From JBNLBS01 sp050303415 (GTDB lineage Bacteria > Pseudomonadota > Gammaproteobacteria > Methylococcales > Methylomonadaceae), in contig JBNLBS010000024.1 of the NCBI GenBank assembly GCA_050303415.1, positions 1 to 33,814 on the forward strand: a stretch of 33,814 nucleotides of DNA. The letters run 5' to 3'. The position numbers were made by a program, and so were the translations under genes. Positions 6,836 to 14,875 of the stretch are shown in pieces. Position 1 is the stretch's first letter, and each line of letters starts with the position of its first letter. The notes beneath the pieces are model-generated. The model worked only from the letters and a program-made list of their open reading frames with translations, was not told the DNA's origin and made no database searches.

Positions 6836-8149
6836 ATGGCGCTATCTGCAGTAAATTATTTAACAGATAAACTATGGGGCTTGCATGAGCAAGAGTTATC
6901 TTCTGGGAAGTCTTTTTGTATAAAGGCTATCAAGTTGTGCCTGTTGGCCGTTGAAGGTTTTACCAATGATTTATGCCGTTTAAGGGCTTCGGCGCTAACA
7001 TTGTATACCTTGCTATCCATTGTACCGGTGATTGCGTTGTTATTTGGCGTTGCCAAAGGCTTTGGTTTTGAAAAAATGTTAAAGACGCAGTTGCTGGAGC
7101 AAGTCCCAGAGCAGGAAACAATGATCATTCAGCTGCTGGGTTTTGCTGAGAACCTGTTAGCCAATACCCAGGGCGGTGTCGTTGCGGGTATCGGTGTGAC
7201 GGTATTGTTCTGGACTGTTATTAAGGTGATTGGCAATATCGAAGATTCGTTTAATGAGATCTGGAAAATCAAGCAAGGCCGGACATGGTCGCGAAAAGTA
7301 AGCGATTATTTATCATTAATGCTGCTGGCGCCTGTATTGCTGATAGCAGCCGGTAGCATTACGGTTTTTGTTAAAACCCAGATTACCTGGTTAATGAACT
7401 GGATACAATTGCCGGAACTGGGTACGATGATAGTGCTTAGATTGTTAAGCTTTTCGCCATTGCTTTTAATGACGGCTTTGTTTAGCTTTGTATTTGTTTT
7501 TATGCCCAATCATAAAATTCAATTGAAAGCAGGGGTTGTGGCCGGCTTTATTACTGCTGTGCTTTATCAGCTATTGCAATGGGGCTATTTGAGTATACAG
7601 ATCGGTGTTTCCAGTTATAACGCCATTTACGGCAGTTTTGCCGCCTTGCCTCTATTTCTGATTTGGTTGCAGATAGGCTGGATAATTGTCTTATTTGGCT
7701 GTGAGATGTCTTTTTATATAGAGCATTATCAGAACTTTAAAAACAATAAACACTCTCTGGATTTGAGTTTTGCCTCCGAAAAAGTTTTGGCCTTGCAGAT
7801 AATGCATTTTGTTGTCCGGCGATTTCGACAACAGCAGAAGGCTACAACCGAATTGGATATTGTTAATGAGTTCTCGGTGCCCCTCGCTTTGGTACAAATT
7901 GTTTTGCAGGCTCTTTTAGACTGCGCTCTGATTGTGCAGATTAAAACAGAAAATGATGCTGAGCTTTATCAGCCTGCAATGGATTCAAGCTGTATAACGG
8001 TGACTATGGTAATAAATGCGCTAGAGAAAAAAGGTATGAATGCACTGCCGGTTAACATTGCCAGCGGCCCATTCGCTGATTTGATGAGTGAATTCAATCG
8101 ATTGGTCGAGCAAAGTAATAAAAATATTTTACTGATTGATTTAGAGTAA
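6836..8149 (+). CDS. YihY/BrkB family inner-membrane protein
   Basis: A 437-residue protein of the YihY (BrkB) family, polytopic in the inner membrane. The N-terminal 290 residues hold about six transmembrane segments with the family landmarks RASALTLYTLLSIVPVIALL, WTVIKVIGNIEDSFNEIW and YNAIYGSFAALPLFLIWLQ. The C-terminal 140 residues are soluble and look like a winged-helix-type domain, as in longer members. The family was once misassigned as ribonuclease BN; its actual role is unknown. ATG 6836 is 11 residues before the charged, conserved region; the ribosome site is poor (AGGTGTGAATGCTGT). The gene is convergent with mltF, only 41 bases apart. It stands alone with its own upstream region at 6672-6835. 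Confidence 0.9.
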   Translation: MALSAVNYLTDKLWGLHEQELSSGKSFCIKAIKLCLLAVEGFTNDLCRLRASALTLYTLLSIVPVIALLFGVAKGFGFEKMLKTQLLEQVPEQETMIIQLLGFAENLLANTQGGVVAGIGVTVLFWTVIKVIGNIEDSFNEIWKIKQGRTWSRKVSDYLSLMLLAPVLLIAAGSITVFVKTQITWLMNWIQLPELGTMIVLRLLSFSPLLLMTALFSFVFVFMPNHKIQLKAGVVAGFITAVLYQLLQWGYLSIQIGVSSYNAIYGSFAALPLFLIWLQIGWIIVLFGCEMSFYIEHYQNFKNNKHSLDLSFASEKVLALQIMHFVVRRFRQQQKATTELDIVNEFSVPLALVQIVLQALLDCALIVQIKTENDAELYQPAMDSSCITVTMVINALEKKGMNALPVNIASGPFADLMSEFNRLVEQSNKNILLIDLE

Positions 8150-8190
8150 TATCACTGTCGACTGAAGTCAGTGTCTTGGCTGCTTTTCCT

Positions 8191-9627
8191 TTAAAGTGCC
8201 GGAGGGTTGATTTCCAATGCTTTGTTTTCAATATCTTTCTCAGTGTTCATGGCATTTTGTTCAATTTTATCTTCTTCGGTCAGCCAAACTAATAAATTAT
8301 AGTAACTGCGGATATTTTCAACATAGCGGACCGGCTCTTTGCCCCGGGCATAACCGTGTTTGGTTTGTTTATACCACTTCTTTCTGCTGAGCAAAGGGAG
8401 GTGTTGTTTCACATCTATCCATTTGTCCGGGTTTCCACCGGCTTTTTGAGTCAGAATGCGGGCGTCTTCCAAATGCCCCAGCCCAACGTTATATGAAGCT
8501 AAAGCAAGCCATGTCCGATCCGGCTCTTTTATACGTTTTGGTAATTTCTGCAGGCGCTGATGGAAATAACGAGCACCACCGGCAATACTTTGTTTGGGGT
8601 CTGTCCGGTTTTCAATGTCAAGGTGGTCAGCCGTGTTCTGGGTCAACATCATAATACCGCGCACTCCGGTCGGAGATTTTGCATTCGCCAGCCAATGCGA
8701 CTCCTGATAACCAATAGCGGCTAATAAGCGCCAATCTAAGTTGTATTTTTTTGCCGCAGCTTCAAAATATTTTTGATATTTGGGCAGCCTGTTTTTTCGG
8801 TGTAACCGGAATTTACAATGGCCAACATAATTTAGCCTGTTGGTAATGCCGTAATGTTTGTCAATCAACTGCGCTAATGTTTGGTCAGTTTTTATTTTGT
8901 AAAAAAAACGTTTGGCTTCGTAATAAAGGCTGTTGTCGGTGGAATGGGGAAATGCCCAAGCAAGCTCTCTGGGTTCGGTCAGATTAAATGCAATCTTGAG
9001 CTTCGGATAAAATTGACGAATCAGGGCAGCCTGATTGGAATCGGCAACGGTGTAGTCGATCAAACCTTCATTGACCAGGTAGAGCAGGCTGTCGGTATCC
9101 AAATCGCTGTTTGTATTCCAGGTTAATTCTGGGTGCTTTCGTTTCAGCGCGTATAAGGTTTCTATATGGCTCGTGCTTTTTACCACCTCAAGAATGCCTT
9201 TGTTTAAGTCATCTATTTTCCTGGGTTTTGGATTGCCTGAGCGATAAATAACTTGTTCGGTAATTAATTGATAGCTTGGGGCGAAGCGCATTTTAAGTTT
9301 GCGCTGAGCGGTTACGGTCAGCCCGGCTGCTGCAATATCCGCTTCAGCGAGGGAAATACCTTTAATAATGCCATTAAAGGTTTCAGGGATAATAAAGTTG
9401 GCTTTAACGCCTAAATGTTGAGCAAAAAGTGTAATCAGGTCATGTTCCAGCCCGGTAAAACCTTCAGCACTTTCATAATAAGTGGTTGGGTCGAAGCGAG
9501 TTAAAACATTAATTTGGCCCTTAAGTCTTATTTGCGTCAGTTTATTGGGAAAAATAAGGCTAGGGCCGCAGGTGGTCAATAAAGCGGCACAGATAAGAGC
9601 AATTAATAAGCCGTTAAAGCGCGCCAA
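8191..9627 (-). CDS. mltF: Membrane-bound lytic murein transglycosylase F
   Basis: MltF cleaves the MurNAc-GlcNAc bond of peptidoglycan at the periplasmic face of the envelope, making 1,6-anhydro ends. A hydrophobic signal or anchor comes first (residues 5-18), with Cys20 in LLTTC; Thr at -1 is unusual for a lipobox, so acylation is uncertain. An ABC-type solute-binding (SBP_bac_3) domain spans about 35-265. A family-1 SLT domain follows, with catalytic Glu309 in AIGYQESHW, then SPTGVRGIMMLT and ALASYNVGLGH. The 478 residues compare with about 518 in E. coli, which has a longer tail. The start is TTG at 9627, because no ATG lies between it and the upstream stop. It begins four bases after pgi ends, indicating co-transcription. 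Confidence 0.95.
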   Translation of the reverse strand: MARFNGLLIALICAALLTTCGPSLIFPNKLTQIRLKGQINVLTRFDPTTYYESAEGFTGLEHDLITLFAQHLGVKANFIIPETFNGIIKGISLAEADIAAAGLTVTAQRKLKMRFAPSYQLITEQVIYRSGNPKPRKIDDLNKGILEVVKSTSHIETLYALKRKHPELTWNTNSDLDTDSLLYLVNEGLIDYTVADSNQAALIRQFYPKLKIAFNLTEPRELAWAFPHSTDNSLYYEAKRFFYKIKTDQTLAQLIDKHYGITNRLNYVGHCKFRLHRKNRLPKYQKYFEAAAKKYNLDWRLLAAIGYQESHWLANAKSPTGVRGIMMLTQNTADHLDIENRTDPKQSIAGGARYFHQRLQKLPKRIKEPDRTWLALASYNVGLGHLEDARILTQKAGGNPDKWIDVKQHLPLLSRKKWYKQTKHGYARGKEPVRYVENIRSYYNLLVWLTEEDKIEQNAMNTEKDIENKALEINPPAL

Positions 9628-9631
9628 GGTT

Positions 9632-11266
9632 TTAACGCTGTCGTTTATATGCGTTTATAAGGCCATTGGTTGAACTGTCATGGCTGGTAATAATCTGGTC
9701 ATTTTTTAATTCCGGTAAAATGGATTTTGCTAATACCTTGCCCAGCTCAACACCCATTTGGTCAAATGAGTTGAGGTTCCAAATGGCACCTTGTACAAAA
9801 ATCTTGTGTTCATAAAAAGCAATAATTGAGCCTAAGGTTTTAGGCGTCAGTTTTTCAAATAAAAATGAGTTTGATGGTTTGTTACCGGGGAAAACCTTTG
9901 AGGCAATCAGCAGTTCATTGTCTTTATCTTCATCTGGCAGGTCAGCTCTAACTTCCGCTGCTGTTTTGCCTTTCATTAAGGCTTCAGGCTGAGCCAGAAA
10001 GTTTGAAATCAGAATGTCATGGTGTTCAGGCATATGGTAATGACTTTTTGCCGGAGCCATAAAGTCACAGGGAATAAGCTTATTACCTTGGTGAATTAGC
10101 TGATAAAAAGCATGCTGACCATTGGTACCCGGTTGCCCCCAAATAATTTGTCCGGTGTTGTAATCGACTAAATTGCCATCCAAATCGATGCTCTTTCCAT
10201 TACTTTCCATGTCACCTTGCTGAAAATAACAAGCCATAAAACGTAAGGTATGGTCATAAGGAAGGATGCAATGAGTCTCAACATCATAAAAATTGTTATA
10301 CCAGATGCCCAATAATGCCATGATTATAGGTATATTTTTCTCATAAGGAGCATTTAGAAAATGTTGATCGACTTCATAGGCGCCCTGCAGTAGTTCTTCA
10401 AAACCGTCCATACCTATATATAAGGCGATAGACAGGCCGACTGCAGACCACAGTGAATAACGTCCTCCGACCCAGTCCCAGAACTCGAACATGTTTTCGG
10501 TATCAATACCGAAGTTGGCAACATTTTCGGCATTAGTGGAAATGGCGACAAAATGTTTGGCAATAGCCGTCTCATCATTATTACAGGCCTCCAAAAACCA
10601 GCGTTTGGCAGAGTTTGCATTGGTCAAGGTTTCTTGAGTATTGAAAACTTTGGAGGCGACAACAAATAAGGTTGTTTCGTGATCGATTGCCTTTAAAACT
10701 TCGATCAAATTGGCCTGGTCCACATTTGAGACAAAGTGGGTCCGTAAATTATCCCGCCCGTAAGGTGTTAGCGCTTTACAAACCATCTTTGGACCTAAGT
10801 CGGAGCCACCAATGCCTATGTTTACAATATCGGTGACCGCTTTACCGGTATAACCTTTCCATTCCCCCGAGCGGACTTTTTCGGTAAATTGACGCATTTT
10901 ATTTAATACGGCATTGATTTGCGGCATAATATCCTTGCCATCAACATAAACCGGTTTATTGCCTCTGTTGCGTAAGGCTGTATGGAGTACGGCTCTTTTT
11001 TCCGTAGTATTGATTTTTTCACCGGAAAACATGGCGTTTATTTTATCTTCCAGGTGGGTATGTCGAGCCAAGTCGATTAATAGGGGGAGAGTATCCTCGT
11101 TAATCAGGTTTTTGGAGTAGTCAAAAAGAAAGTCATTAAATGTTAAAGAGAATTTGTCAAATCGATCATCTGAACCATTAAATTCATCACGAAGAGAAAT
11201 ATGACGAATCTGCTGGAAATGTTTCTGAAGGGCGGCCCATGGGGCTGATGAAGTCAGTAATGACAT
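9632..11266 (-). CDS. pgi: Glucose-6-phosphate isomerase
   Basis: Pgi interconverts glucose-6-phosphate and fructose-6-phosphate in the cytoplasm, linking glycolysis, gluconeogenesis and (in methylotrophs) the ribulose monophosphate cycle. Hallmarks are NIGIGGSDLGPKMV (phosphate-binding), the family signature WVGGRYSLWSAVGLSIAL, QLIHQG and the C-terminal signature FDQMGVELGKVLAKSI. At 544 residues the length is standard. I use ATG 11266 (MSLLTSSAPWAAL), which has GGAG about ten bases upstream. The frame is open a further 21 residues to 11329, but those do not resemble the family. A good minus-strand promoter lies 140 bases upstream. mltF follows after four bases. Confidence 0.97.
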   Translation of the reverse strand: MSLLTSSAPWAALQKHFQQIRHISLRDEFNGSDDRFDKFSLTFNDFLFDYSKNLINEDTLPLLIDLARHTHLEDKINAMFSGEKINTTEKRAVLHTALRNRGNKPVYVDGKDIMPQINAVLNKMRQFTEKVRSGEWKGYTGKAVTDIVNIGIGGSDLGPKMVCKALTPYGRDNLRTHFVSNVDQANLIEVLKAIDHETTLFVVASKVFNTQETLTNANSAKRWFLEACNNDETAIAKHFVAISTNAENVANFGIDTENMFEFWDWVGGRYSLWSAVGLSIALYIGMDGFEELLQGAYEVDQHFLNAPYEKNIPIIMALLGIWYNNFYDVETHCILPYDHTLRFMACYFQQGDMESNGKSIDLDGNLVDYNTGQIIWGQPGTNGQHAFYQLIHQGNKLIPCDFMAPAKSHYHMPEHHDILISNFLAQPEALMKGKTAAEVRADLPDEDKDNELLIASKVFPGNKPSNSFLFEKLTPKTLGSIIAFYEHKIFVQGAIWNLNSFDQMGVELGKVLAKSILPELKNDQIITSHDSSTNGLINAYKRQR

Positions 11267-11405
11267 ATATGTTTGGCTCCAACGAAGGTAATTATGTACA
11301 AGTCTACGAAATGCAGAACGGGAAGGCAATAACTAGATTCAGTAAGGTGAAAGTATTTTTGGAGTTTTTATCACTAAAATAAATCGATTTTTCATTTCCT
11401 TTATT

Positions 11406-11434
11406 TGTATAGGGTGATGTGCTAGAGTTAACAA
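11406..11434 (-). promoter_or_regulatory. Probable sigma70 promoter for pgi-mltF
   Basis: On the minus strand TTGTTA (11434-11429) and TATACA (11411-11406) are separated by exactly 17 bases. They lie about 140 bases upstream of the pgi start, in the region between divergent pgi and the copper cluster. Matches are 4/6 and 5/6 to consensus. Confidence 0.55.
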
Positions 11435-11472
11435 TTGCTGCTGAGTCAGTTTTATTGTCAAATGATGTGTAT

Positions 11473-11503
11473 TTGATAGGCGGCAAGAATAATACAATAT
11501 AAT
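11473..11503 (+). promoter_or_regulatory. Probable promoter of the copper-protein cluster
   Basis: A perfect TATAAT at 11498-11503 lies 23 bases before the ATG of the first gene. TTGATA at 11473-11478 is 19 bases upstream of it, longer than ideal; AATATA at 11496 would give 17 bases. The ribosome site GGAAGG (11518-11523) is strong. No metal-regulator operator is recognised with confidence. Confidence 0.45.
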
Positions 11504-11526
11504 TATTAAAAAACTGGAAGGTATTT

Positions 11527-12120
11527 ATGAACAGAATACAATTGTTAAGAAAAGGTTTCCTAGTGCTTCTGGGATTGGTGTTCTCTGCATCTGTCTGGGC
11601 CCATGGTGGTGCAGCAGGTACTGATACTGATCAGTGTAAGTTTGAATTAGAGCCTGGTCATTGGATTCATTACACCGCCTACCAACCAAAAGCTTTCCCA
11701 ACAGAAGAGTTTTGTGGAAATCTTCCAAATCTGAATACATTAACTCAATTGGTTTTCGACTATCAGGATATTCGCTACAGAAATATGACTGTTGAGTTTG
11801 AAGTTACCAAAGAGCCGGAAGGTACAAGAGTATTTTTTGAAAAAGGCCGTAAACATAAGTCTGGTACAGTTGTTTTAAGTCTGAATCAAGGTTTGCCAGA
11901 AGTTGGTAAATATTTGATCCATATTACTTTGGTTCCTGATCAAGGTGAAAGACTGGATGCTCACATGGGTTTTATGGCCGGAAAAGGTGAAGCAACCAGC
12001 AGTAAAAGCATGATGCTGTATGTTTTCTTTGCTTTTGCCGGTTTATATATCCTGTACCTGTCTCATGCTGGTTTTAAAGCACAGGTTGATGCGATTTTAG
12101 GCAAAGCAAAAGAACTATAA
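11527..12120 (+). CDS. Exported, membrane-anchored protein with predicted mature N-terminal His (putative copper site)
   Basis: A 197-residue protein. Residues 1-25 form a signal peptide ending SVWA, so cleavage would leave HGGAAGTDTDQCK with His26 as the new N-terminus. The periplasmic domain has two cysteines (Cys37, Cys63), possibly a disulfide, and the segment GHWIHYTAYQPK (His45, His48) before EEFCGNLP. Further histidines are at 110, 132 and 146. A transmembrane helix at about 162-180 is followed by a short basic cytoplasmic tail. An N-terminal histidine is the hallmark of histidine-brace copper sites (CopC, PmoB, LPMO), which with the oxidase and cupredoxin downstream suggests copper binding; this is inference. 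I recall similar HGG-D-C-YQP-EEFC proteins beside oxidation genes in other proteobacteria, but know no family name. It begins a three-gene unit, 28 bases before the oxidase. Confidence 0.8.
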   Translation: MNRIQLLRKGFLVLLGLVFSASVWAHGGAAGTDTDQCKFELEPGHWIHYTAYQPKAFPTEEFCGNLPNLNTLTQLVFDYQDIRYRNMTVEFEVTKEPEGTRVFFEKGRKHKSGTVVLSLNQGLPEVGKYLIHITLVPDQGERLDAHMGFMAGKGEATSSKSMMLYVFFAFAGLYILYLSHAGFKAQVDAILGKAKEL

Positions 12121-12148
12121 ATATAAAACATATACAAAGGTAGATAAA

Positions 12149-13918
12149 ATGCAGAAACATCCTTTAGGCATACTTTTGGGTGCTGCGATTATGCTGATGT
12201 CCGGTGTGGCATCAGCAGCAGTTAAGTTACCTGAAACGGTGGAAATTGATCCGGGTAAGGCAGAGCCGGTTTGTGATTCGAATAATCCAGACTGGCGTAA
12301 AGCGCAGACTATTGAAGGTGTAAAAATTCAGGAGTCATTGCGATGTAGTCCGGATCGTCCTTCAGATATTGCGGCAGAAGTAAAAGGTACAAACAATATA
12401 TCGATGGAAACATTGATGAATACCTTTTATGCCGCTGATGCTATTACCAAGAAAAATGATATGGATGGTGATGGTGATCCTGATTTGATTATTATCAAAC
12501 TGGAAGTGACAGAGCTGAATGGACATTCGCCGGATTTCAAGGGGCTTGTGCCTACCTTTGATATTGCTCCAGGCATTCAGCCTGGGATGTGGGTTTTTGC
12601 ACCGAAATCGCGCGGTATGGCAACAAACAGTTTTGTTGGGGTAGATGCAAACCCGCTGTTAAGAGCGCCATCTCCCGTGATCCGTGTAGAGCAAGGCGAT
12701 GTGGTCTGGATTCAATTGGAGAATACACATTACTTTCCCCACACTATTCATTTGCATGGTGTAGATCATCCTTATGTCGACAGTTCCGGCGAAGGTAATG
12801 ACGGTGTTCCTCAGACCAGCGATAAACTGGTTATGCCGGGCGAAACTAGAACTTATGAAATTCGGCCCAGAGTAGCCGGGACATTTGTCTACCATTGTCA
12901 TGTGCAGACCCACGTACACTTAGCGATGGGGTTGGTCGGCATGTTTGTGGTGGAAGAAAACCGTCCTAATAACTGGGTGCAGACATTCAATGTGGGGGCT
13001 GGACAGGTCAGACATCCTTCTAAAGCTATTTTAGAAAAATATGATAGCGAATACGATTTGCATTACCATGCGATGGATAAGGAACTGCACAGTATTATTC
13101 AGAAATATAATGATCCGCGCTTGATTGCACGTAAGATGAACCGCGAATATCGTATGGGTGATTCGACAGAAGATTACCATACTCTGAATGGTCGCTCATT
13201 ACCTTATACATTAAGGGAATCAATTATTGTTGCCGAACCTAATCAAGATATTAAAGTAAGGATGTTTAACAGTAGTGGTGAGCTGATGGCCATGCATACT
13301 CATGGTCACAAAGGGACTATTACGCATTACGACGGGGTGGAACATAATCCTAGCGCACAGATTATGCGTGATATTTATGATCTTGCACCGGCTCAGCGTA
13401 ATGATCTAAGAATCAGCACGGTTGATGACGGTTTGCACAGTTACGGTGAAGGCGTTTGGATTTTTCATGATCATCGTGAAAAAGGAATTCTTAACGATGG
13501 CATGAACCCAGGCGGCAATGTAAGTGCTTTGGTTTACAAAAAATATCTGAATGAAATGGGCTTGCCGAAAACGATTGGTGAAGGAGTCGGCTCTTTATTT
13601 ACCAAGGCTTTTCAGCAACGTAAAATACCGGTTTGGCAGAATGCTGACGAATGGAACAGCTTGGGTGAGGCTAATACCAAGGGTTATAAAGCCCCTCCTC
13701 CAGGTACGCCAATGGTGATCGAGGAAGGCCCCAAATCATTGAAAAAAATTAATGAAGAGGCGGCCGCTGCTGCAGTTGCACAGGGTGGTGGTACGAGTGG
13801 CGGATTCGGTAATTTTATTATTGGTTTAATTTTAGGTATCGCGGCCTATCTGTTAGTGGTTAATCGTGAAAAAATTATTGCTTTAGTCTCAAGTAAAGGA
13901 GGAACTGATAATGCGTAA
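12149..13918 (+). CDS. Membrane-anchored two-domain multicopper oxidase
   Basis: An exported oxidase of 589 residues that would couple one-electron oxidation of a substrate or redox protein to oxygen reduction in the periplasm. A signal peptide (1-23) is followed by an extra region of about 140 residues with a DxDGDGDPD loop (104-112, calcium-type). Cupredoxin domain 1 has PHTIHLHG (His198, 201, 203) and YHCHVQTHVHLAMG (His249, Cys250, His251, His255, Met260), a full type 1 site. Domain 2 has HTHGH (383-387) and FHDH (His440, His442), where Asp441 replaces the copper cysteine. So a trinuclear centre is possible, and type 1 copper is only in domain 1, as in type C two-domain oxidases. A Gly-rich linker and C-terminal helix (about 553-571) anchor it. 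ATG 12149 follows AAAGGTAG. It overlaps the cupredoxin gene by eight bases. Confidence 0.92.
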   Translation: MQKHPLGILLGAAIMLMSGVASAAVKLPETVEIDPGKAEPVCDSNNPDWRKAQTIEGVKIQESLRCSPDRPSDIAAEVKGTNNISMETLMNTFYAADAITKKNDMDGDGDPDLIIIKLEVTELNGHSPDFKGLVPTFDIAPGIQPGMWVFAPKSRGMATNSFVGVDANPLLRAPSPVIRVEQGDVVWIQLENTHYFPHTIHLHGVDHPYVDSSGEGNDGVPQTSDKLVMPGETRTYEIRPRVAGTFVYHCHVQTHVHLAMGLVGMFVVEENRPNNWVQTFNVGAGQVRHPSKAILEKYDSEYDLHYHAMDKELHSIIQKYNDPRLIARKMNREYRMGDSTEDYHTLNGRSLPYTLRESIIVAEPNQDIKVRMFNSSGELMAMHTHGHKGTITHYDGVEHNPSAQIMRDIYDLAPAQRNDLRISTVDDGLHSYGEGVWIFHDHREKGILNDGMNPGGNVSALVYKKYLNEMGLPKTIGEGVGSLFTKAFQQRKIPVWQNADEWNSLGEANTKGYKAPPPGTPMVIEEGPKSLKKINEEAAAAAVAQGGGTSGGFGNFIIGLILGIAAYLLVVNREKIIALVSSKGGTDNA

Positions 13919-14810
13919 ATTATTGTTAGGAATAATAGCATTGGTTTTTCTGTTTGCTTCTTCTGCTTCGTTTGCTGAAAAAATAATTGAACACAATAAG
14001 CTGATGAGTCATGGTGATGGCCACCTGATGGATATGGGTGGTGCTATGGTTATGGGGCAAAATACTGATACTTTGCCCGGTGGCTGTGACAAAATTGCTG
14101 CGACCAAAGAAATAACCGTTCATGCCGGACATAAATATTCCAAAAAATTTCCTGGACGGATCTTTGCATTTGATAAACAGGAATATCAATTTGAGCCATG
14201 TACCAAGTTAACAGTACATTTTATTAACGAAGACAGTATTCGTCATCAGTGGATGATGCATGGTTTACCCAGGTATTTATACCCAAAAGGTATGTTTCAT
14301 CTGGAGGTGACCGGGCCAGGTAAGGTTTCCGGAACACTGATTTTCCCCCCGGGTGATAAAACCTATTTGGTTCACTGCGATATTTCTCAGCATATGGAAA
14401 AAGGCATGAAAAGCCAGCTGAAAATTGGTAAAGGCAATGGTGATTTACCAAGTATTCCCGGTGTGACAGCTAATGTTATTCAGGATCCTTACACGGAGTT
14501 TAAGCTGGATCTTCCTCCGGTCACGAGTAATGCACCAGTGAAGAATGCTTCAGCAGCAAAAAATACGGGTAGTACCCAACAGCCAGCAACACCTGCACCA
14601 GCTCAAGACTCCGGTATCTCTGGGGTTATGATTATAGGTTTGGCGGTTGGTTTATTGGTTACACCGTTTTTAATGCGTAAATTCAAAGGCATGAGTGCAA
14701 CAGAAGTTGTGGCTTATGTTTTTGATTTAATAAAAGAGCTGATCGCATATGTGGTTAAGTTAATAAGCCGAATTGTTTCAAGTAAAGCAAAAGCATTACC
14801 TGAAAAATAA
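13911..14810 (+). CDS. Membrane-anchored cupredoxin (type 1 copper) protein
   Basis: A 299-residue exported protein. A signal peptide (1-22) precedes a Met/His-rich stretch (HNKLMSHGDGHLMDMGGAMVMG), a composition typical of copper-handling segments. The cupredoxin domain (about 65-175) has RHQWMMHG (His112, His117) and FPPGDKTYLVHCDISQHMEKG with Cys156, His161 and Met162/Met166. These form a complete type 1 ligand set, so it should carry one electron. A Pro/Ala/Thr linker leads to a transmembrane helix (about 235-252) and then an amphipathic cytoplasmic tail ending in basic residues. Its ATG lies inside the end of the oxidase gene with GGAGG upstream, indicating translational coupling. It is the likely electron partner of the oxidase, by inference. 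A strong terminator ends the unit. Confidence 0.9.
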   Translation: MRKLLLGIIALVFLFASSASFAEKIIEHNKLMSHGDGHLMDMGGAMVMGQNTDTLPGGCDKIAATKEITVHAGHKYSKKFPGRIFAFDKQEYQFEPCTKLTVHFINEDSIRHQWMMHGLPRYLYPKGMFHLEVTGPGKVSGTLIFPPGDKTYLVHCDISQHMEKGMKSQLKIGKGNGDLPSIPGVTANVIQDPYTEFKLDLPPVTSNAPVKNASAAKNTGSTQQPATPAPAQDSGISGVMIIGLAVGLLVTPFLMRKFKGMSATEVVAYVFDLIKELIAYVVKLISRIVSSKAKALPEK

Positions 14811-14820
14811 TTGGCCCAGA

Positions 14821-14860
14821 AAAAGCCTCTGGAGTCTTATGATTCCAGAGGCTTTTTTTT
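14821..14860 (+). terminator. Strong Rho-independent terminator after the cupredoxin gene
   Basis: AAAAGCCTCTGGA (14821-14833) pairs perfectly with TCCAGAGGCTTTT (14844-14856) around a ten-base loop, and T continues to 14860. It ends the three-gene copper unit. The yqaA-like gene begins only about 15 bases later, so that gene depends on read-through or a promoter within the terminator region. Confidence 0.93.
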
Positions 14861-14875
14861 ATCGGAAAAAATGTG

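Noticed and set aside
6836..8149. Ribonuclease BN annotation for the YihY-like protein
   Set aside because: The name is an old misassignment; the sequence is a membrane protein without nuclease motifs.
8150..8190. Inverted repeat CACTG...CAGTG between the yihY-like and mltF genes as a terminator
   Set aside because: Only about five firm base pairs and no T-run; too weak to list as a terminator.
11304..11486. Minus-strand 60-codon ORF between pgi and the copper cluster
   Set aside because: It overlaps the pgi promoter and the copper-cluster promoter region and shows no protein-like features.
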